This document shows positions 59,674 through 64,000 of a DNA stretch of 64,000 bases, in pieces. Both the position numbers and the translations under genes were made by a program. Within the stretch, counting starts at the first letter, position 1. Each line of letters begins with the position of its first letter. Location: contig JAZKBN010000040.1 of the NCBI GenBank assembly GCA_040388605.1, positions 1 through 64,000 of the forward strand, given 5' to 3'. This stretch comes from JAZKBN01 sp040388605 (GTDB taxonomy: Bacteria > Bacteroidota > Bacteroidia > Cytophagales > Flexibacteraceae). The notes under the pieces are model-generated. The model was not told the origin of the DNA and ran no database searches. It saw nothing but the letters and a program-made list of their open reading frames with translations.

Positions 59674-60594
59674 TTAAATATCAAGCCCGTTTTTGAAAAC
59701 GAAATACCAGGTTATTGCCAGCATAACCAAGGTGCCGTACATTACCGGGGCAGGTCTTACGGGTGCCAACGGTTTCCTGCTTTCGCCCCTTGCATTTGAA
59801 TAGTTTTTTGTAATGCTGCGGTTACGTATGCGCTTAAACAGCAAAATAAATATAAGTGTAGGCAGAAAGGAAATGCCGAACATGACCACGTTTTGCAGTG
59901 GTATCATGCGCAACTTCACCGGCAGGAAAACGGTAAGCCAAATTATAAAGCAACCCGCCAGCCAGCTGCCCGCCGCCGAGGCCAGCATCTGGTTTACCGA
60001 TGCGTTTTCAGACAGGGCACGGCGAGAGAAAATTACATTCATGTACTTTTTAGCCAGCCAAATGCTTACAACTATGAGGCAGATAAGGCCCAGGAACCCA
60101 ACAATCATGCGGGCAACTATTGATGAGCCGAGCATGGCTTTAATGGCATAACCGGTTCCGTAAGAGGTAATGGCGCCGGAAACAAGTGCCCCGAAGAAAA
60201 ATGTGAGCGCATGTATGCGCAGCCACATGAGGAACTCTTTAGCCACACTGCGCCTAGCCGAAATTAAGCGCCCGGCGAGGTGCGCAAAAAAGGCTATGAA
60301 TAAAGAAGTAACGGGCCCGGCCATAAAAGTTACTATAATGGCATTGGAGGTCCATGAACGGAACCTGGGAGAATACACAATATAGCAGCTGTATAGCTTA
60401 GCCGGAATATTAAAAACATTTTCAGACACTAAGCCTGCCGCAAGCTGGCAAAAAGCAAAAACCAGCAGCCAGGCTGCGGCATAAGCTGCAAGCCCGTTGC
60501 ATACTCTTAAAATAAGTTCTCGCCTTTCGGGGCTTAGGCCGGTTTTAAGGGCGGTGCTTTGTGTTGGGTTCATTTGTTTTTTTTCGATGTGCAT
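59674..60594 (-). CDS. Unknown polytopic membrane protein
   Basis: 306 residues with about six membrane helices (for example AAYAAAWLLVFAFCQLAA, LTFFFGALVSGAITSYG, IVGFLGLICLIVVSIWLA and WLAGCFIIWLTVFLP) and a basic C-terminal loop before a last helix. I do not recognise a family. It could resemble Yip1-type membrane proteins, but no signature supports that. The start may also be ATG 60573. It is followed, in the same direction, by the DGPF gene after 102 bp and has no obvious link to it. Confidence 0.65.
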   Translation of the reverse strand: MHIEKKQMNPTQSTALKTGLSPERRELILRVCNGLAAYAAAWLLVFAFCQLAAGLVSENVFNIPAKLYSCYIVYSPRFRSWTSNAIIVTFMAGPVTSLFIAFFAHLAGRLISARRSVAKEFLMWLRIHALTFFFGALVSGAITSYGTGYAIKAMLGSSIVARMIVGFLGLICLIVVSIWLAKKYMNVIFSRRALSENASVNQMLASAAGSWLAGCFIIWLTVFLPVKLRMIPLQNVVMFGISFLPTLIFILLFKRIRNRSITKNYSNARGESRKPLAPVRPAPVMYGTLVMLAITWYFVFKNGLDI

Positions 60595-60761
60595 GGGTAT
60601 GTATTGAGTATCATGCCCGGGTAATTCTGTCGGAATAGGGCATGCTTCTCAATATTTTCGGAATTTAAATTAAAAGAACTAAAATTTGCAAGCAATGCTG
60701 CGTTTTTATTAGCGGCAGGGTATTCCAACAATGCGGCGGGTATTTATGTTATAGATGTCAG

Positions 60762-62633
60762 ATGTTTAAAAATATACTTGATCTTTTCGGGAACAGGCGG
60801 GGCGAAGGGCCCGGCGCGGTTCAAAAACCAAAGCTCAGCGTAAAGGAACGCTTTGCCGCTCTCAAAAACCTGCCTGCATTTTTAAAGCTGATTTGGCAAA
60901 CCAGCCCGGCAATGGCATTGGGTAATATGGGCCTGCGCCTGCTGCGTTCACTGGTGCCCCTGCTCACCTTATATATTGCCAAGCTCATTATTGACGAGGT
61001 TATTCACCTTGCGGCATCGCAGGGAACTGCCGGCCTGCACTGCCTGTTCCTGCTCATAGCTATAGAGTTCGGGCTGGCCATAATATCTGATGTAATGGCC
61101 CGCGGTGTTTCACTGCTCGACAGCCTGCTGGGCGACCGGTTCTCAAACGATTCATCGGTACGCATTATGGAACATGCTGCCGAACTTGACCTCGACCAGT
61201 TTGAAGATTCCGCTTTTTACGATAAACTTGAACGCGCCCGCCGCCAAACACTGGGCCGAACCGTACTCATGAGCCAGGTGCTGGCGCAGGGGCAGGATGC
61301 CGTTACCATGGTTTTCCTTGCAGCCGGCCTAATCTCATTTAACCCATGGCTGATACTGCTGCTTATTGTGGCAGTAATACCGGCCTTCTTAGGCGAATCT
61401 CACTTTAACGAGCAAAGCTATTCCCTTGTCCGGAGCTGGACCCCGGAACGCCGGGAGCTTGATTACCTGCGCTTTACCGGCGCAAGTGATGAAACATCCA
61501 AGGAAGTTAAAATTTTCGGCCTCAGTAATTTCCTGATAGACAGGTTCCGTTTCCTGAGCGATAAGTTTTATAATGCGAACAGTTCCATTGCCCTGCGCCG
61601 CGCCGGATGGGGAACCTTTTTTGCCGCGCTCGGCAGCGCCGGGTATTACGCGGCTTATGTTTATATAGTTTTACAAACCGCGCAGGGCAAAATAGGTGTG
61701 GGTAGCCTTACCTTCCTGGCCGGCTCATTCATGCGCTTGCGAGGGCTCTTCGAGGGCATGCTGCAGCGTTTCGGGGCCATTGCAGAAGGCGCCCTTTACC
61801 TGAGCGACTTTTTCGAATTCTTTGAAATAAAGCCCCGCATAACCACTCGCCCGGCCGCATTGCCATTCCCGAACCCCATTAAGCAGGGCTTCGTATTCGA
61901 AAACGTAAGCTTTAAATACGAGAATGCGCCCGCACCCACTTTGCAAAACCTGAGCTTCACCCTGCATGCCGGCGAGAAGCTGGCCCTTGTAGGCGAAAAC
62001 GGGGCCGGTAAAACCACCCTCGTAAAATTGCTCGCCCGCCTGTACGACCCTACCGAAGGCCGAATACTCCTCGATGGCATTGATCTTAGAGATTACAACC
62101 TCACTGATCTGCGCCGTGAAACCGGTGTTATTTTCCAGGATTTTGTGAAGTTCCAACTTACTGCCGGGCAAAACATTGCCGTTGGCCGAATAGAGCAAAA
62201 GGAAAACAGGGATGTAATTGTAAAAGCCGCCCATCAAAGCCTTGCAGATTCCGTTATTGAAAAGCTGCCCGAAGGTTATGATCAAATCATAGGCAAGCGT
62301 TTTGCCAAGGGCATAGATTTATCGGGCGGGCAGTGGCAAAAAATTGCCCTCGGTCGGGCCTATATGCGCGATGCCCAATTGCTTATCCTTGATGAACCTA
62401 CTGCCGCCCTTGATGCCCGCGCCGAGTTCGAGGTATTCGAGCGCTTTGCCGAGCTTACCAAAGGGAAAACCGCTGTTCTTATATCGCACCGTTTCAGCAC
62501 AGTTCGCATGGCCGACAGGGTGCTGGTTTTGGAAAACGGCACATCGGTGGAAGTGGGCTCGCATACGGAGCTTATGGCGGCAGGAGGTAAGTATGCATCG
62601 CTGTTTACTTTGCAGGCGCAGGGGTATAAGTAA
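60762..62633 (+). CDS. ABC exporter, fused membrane and ATPase domains
   Basis: 623 residues. An N-terminal six-helix ABC exporter domain (about 50-340) precedes an ATPase: Walker A GENGAGKTT at 411-419, signature LSGGQ at 520-524, Walker B LLILDE with the Asp/Glu at 544-545 and the H-loop ISHRFSTV. It would act as a homodimer in the inner membrane, exporting lipids, peptides or drugs; the substrate cannot be named. No partner half-transporter is adjacent. A near -7 box (TAAAATTTG, one base too long) lies near 60680. Confidence 0.93.
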   Translation: MFKNILDLFGNRRGEGPGAVQKPKLSVKERFAALKNLPAFLKLIWQTSPAMALGNMGLRLLRSLVPLLTLYIAKLIIDEVIHLAASQGTAGLHCLFLLIAIEFGLAIISDVMARGVSLLDSLLGDRFSNDSSVRIMEHAAELDLDQFEDSAFYDKLERARRQTLGRTVLMSQVLAQGQDAVTMVFLAAGLISFNPWLILLLIVAVIPAFLGESHFNEQSYSLVRSWTPERRELDYLRFTGASDETSKEVKIFGLSNFLIDRFRFLSDKFYNANSSIALRRAGWGTFFAALGSAGYYAAYVYIVLQTAQGKIGVGSLTFLAGSFMRLRGLFEGMLQRFGAIAEGALYLSDFFEFFEIKPRITTRPAALPFPNPIKQGFVFENVSFKYENAPAPTLQNLSFTLHAGEKLALVGENGAGKTTLVKLLARLYDPTEGRILLDGIDLRDYNLTDLRRETGVIFQDFVKFQLTAGQNIAVGRIEQKENRDVIVKAAHQSLADSVIEKLPEGYDQIIGKRFAKGIDLSGGQWQKIALGRAYMRDAQLLILDEPTAALDARAEFEVFERFAELTKGKTAVLISHRFSTVRMADRVLVLENGTSVEVGSHTELMAAGGKYASLFTLQAQGYK

Positions 62634-62704
62634 GAGCCTGGTAAAACTTAACGCAAACGCATAAGCAAGCGGGTTATATGAATTTCCTTTGCTGCCGGAA
62701 AGGC

Positions 62705-63337
62705 TTAATGACCATGGTCGTCCATGGTCATTAGCAGTTCAGAATACGAATCTTTCATAATTGCAGCATCGACTTTACTAAGGGCCTTTACCTTTTCATA
62801 AAGAATATCATACTTTTCCTTAACACCGGGATCGTCCGGGTGAGGACCATCAAAAACGAACTTCCAAAGGCTGTGTTTATCTGCCAAGCTGAGGGGTTTT
62901 AACAAAGCCAATGTCAGTTTTGTGTTTGAAAGCAGCTTGTCATACATGCAGAATTGTAATTCTGCACTGGCATCGGCTTCCCAAATCCCGTTTACGCATA
63001 GTCTTAACAACTTATTTAAATGCCTGTCTGCCGGTTCCTTTGCGCTGAGGCTGCAAAACTTGTAAACATGTTTATAATATTAATCGTATAAGGGCATTGC
63101 ACCGCTGCTTTCATCATAGCCATAAATGGCATTAAAGGTTTTAAAGTCTGCCGGAAACTCGTTGAAGAATGCACTTTCATAACGAATGCTGTCTTTGCCG
63201 GTCGCAAGTTTATATGCAGCTTTTAGAGCAATTGTCTTTTTCTTATAATCAGGACCTTGCCCGTAACAGCTTAAATTGCCTGATGTTAGCAAGGCAAATG
63301 TGCATAGTAATAGTATTGAAATAACTACGGTCTTCAT
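62705..63337 (-). pseudogene. Secreted hypothetical protein split by an in-frame TAA
   Basis: The first part (63080-63337) has a signal peptide (TVVISILLLCTFALLTSG) and ends FFNEFPADFKTF, then YGYDESSGAMPLYD and a TAA at 63080-63082. Reading on in the same frame gives YYKHVYKFCSLSA and continues with NGIWEADASAELQF, DGPHPDDPG and LLMTMDDHGH to a stop at 62705. The two parts form one protein of about 209 residues resembling a Bacteroidota family with PLYD...GxWEADA...FDGPHP. The only interruption is one stop codon, so it is a fresh nonsense pseudogene, a sequencing or assembly error, or a readthrough gene. The second part alone has no good start. Confidence 0.7.
62707..62732. other. Perfect inverted repeat at the end of the split gene
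   Basis: AATGACCATGG (62707-62717) pairs with CCATGGTCATT (62722-62732), four-base loop. It overlaps the last codons of the leftward gene and could form a terminator for the convergent ABC transporter transcript, although no T run follows. Confidence 0.5.
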
Positions 63338-63426
63338 ATCATTTCCGGGTATTGCTTTTTTATATCCAAAGCAATGCTTGTTGCAACTGCAAGTTTCAAT
63401 TTAACCCTTGTAATTGCAGTATAACA

Positions 63427-63453
63427 AACATGCCCGGTATTGCCGGGCATGTT
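63427..63453. terminator. Hairpin between the OmpA-family gene and the split gene
   Basis: AACATGCCCGG (63427-63437) pairs with CCGGGCATGTT (63443-63453). On the minus strand TTTGTTAT follows, a moderate T run. It lies 34 bp past the OmpA-family stop codon. Confidence 0.6.
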
Positions 63454-63486
63454 CAATTTTATGCTTACTGTTTGTGGCAGTGGGGC

Positions 63487-64000
63487 TTACTGCTCCCGTA
63501 TCTCCACATCGGTACGGCGGTTTTGCTGCCTGCCATAAGCGGTTGTGTTTGCTGCGACCGGTGCATACATGCCCTTACCCAGTGTTCGGATACGTGCCGC
63601 CGCTATGCCATGCTCTTCAAGCCAGGCCTTAATGGTCTCAGCCCGCCGGTTCGATAACCGGTCGTTTACTTCGGCGCTGCCTATGCTGTCGGTATGGCCG
63701 TAGAGGAACAGCTTTGCATTGGGGCGAACCTGCAGGTATTCCAGCAATTCGGTAAGAATGCGTTCCGATGGCTTGGTAATATTCCATTTGTCAAATGGAA
63801 ACAGTACCCGGAAGCTGCCTTTAACTTTCGGATAGCTTTTTACAAGATGATCTGAATAGGTTTTTTTCTCCGACTCCGGCCGGGTTTCCATTACCTTTTC
63901 TTCAACGCTGCGCTCGCCGGGCACGCGGGCAATTTTAAGGCGTTCATTCTCGCGTTTCAGGCTGTCAACGGTTGCGAGCAGGTTTTTAACAAAGGTGGTA
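63487..64000 (-). CDS. OmpA-family outer-membrane protein, C-terminal part (partial)
   Basis: The frame runs to the right edge of the window, so the start is missing. A coiled-coil-like stretch (LLATVDSLKRENERLK) leads into the OmpA peptidoglycan-binding domain (about the last 110 residues): FDKWNITKPSERILTELLEY, LYGHTDSIGSAEVNDRLSNR, then RAETIKAWLEEHGI and LGKGMYAP. Such domains anchor outer-membrane proteins to peptidoglycan through diaminopimelate. A methionine-like start near 63924 is only a GTG inside this frame and should not be taken as the true start. Confidence 0.9.
   Translation of the reverse strand, partial: TTFVKNLLATVDSLKRENERLKIARVPGERSVEEKVMETRPESEKKTYSDHLVKSYPKVKGSFRVLFPFDKWNITKPSERILTELLEYLQVRPNAKLFLYGHTDSIGSAEVNDRLSNRRAETIKAWLEEHGIAAARIRTLGKGMYAPVAANTTAYGRQQNRRTDVEIREQ

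Noticed and set aside
63016..63207. 63-codon frame over the split gene
   Set aside because: It is another frame of the same locus; the family signal lies in the frame of 62705-63337.
1..64000. tRNA genes, CRISPR, prophage or insertion sequences
   Set aside because: No TTC-arm plus acceptor ending CCA, no repeat arrays, and no transposase, integrase or capsid-like protein was recognised by eye; a tRNA could be missed without a covariance search.

Overview
The window looks like a chromosomal segment of a Bacteroidota (Bacteroidetes), probably from a draft or metagenome assembly because two genes are cut by short N runs (30410-30419 and 49046-49056). The evidence for the phylum is: four large secreted proteins with type IX secretion (T9SS) C-terminal sorting domains, a PID-CTERM-type small protein, intergenic -7 boxes of the form TAnnTTTG (twice with a TTTG exactly 19 bp upstream), weak Shine-Dalgarno sequences, and many AsmA, SusC-era style housekeeping families typical of the group. 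No phage, IS element, CRISPR array or tRNA was seen.

Layout. 1-5430: end of an unidentified gene, a T9SS type B lectin-like protein, acetyl-CoA synthetase, a DinB-family protein and a translationally coupled pair whose second gene is PemK/MazF-like. 5590-12903: a ribosomal protein operon, rplC to rpsN, with a textbook promoter, a foldable leader and a terminator. It lacks rpsJ at the front and everything from rpsH onward at the back, and it encodes an S3 with a Gly/Arg-rich tail and an S17 with an acidic head. 13208-21829: an 8.6-kb gene for a giant PKD/propeller T9SS substrate. 22-36 kb: scattered housekeeping and accessory genes (Lrp regulator, heptosyltransferase, HEPN-like pair, Na+/solute symporter, hemW, an unknown lipoprotein, AsmA-like protein, galE, comB, gcvT). 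35.9-48.4 kb: a PID-CTERM protein and two divergent giant T9SS proteins built of internal repeats.

48.5-57.9 kb is the most unusual part. After the SRP RNA comes a tight seven-gene operon: class I HMG-CoA reductase, a UbiA-type prenyltransferase, a dikinase-type phosphotransferase with the architecture of rifampin phosphotransferase, a BtaA-like (DUF3419) aminocarboxypropyl transferase, a phytol/dolichol-kinase-like membrane protein, a GNAT-like protein and an AMP-forming ligase. Together they suggest synthesis of an isoprenoid-containing amino- or betaine-like lipid; the product is inferred, not shown.

57.9-64 kb: an ECF42-type sigma factor with its DGPF/YCII partner, a membrane protein, an ABC exporter, a gene split by a single in-frame stop codon, and the end of an OmpA-family gene.
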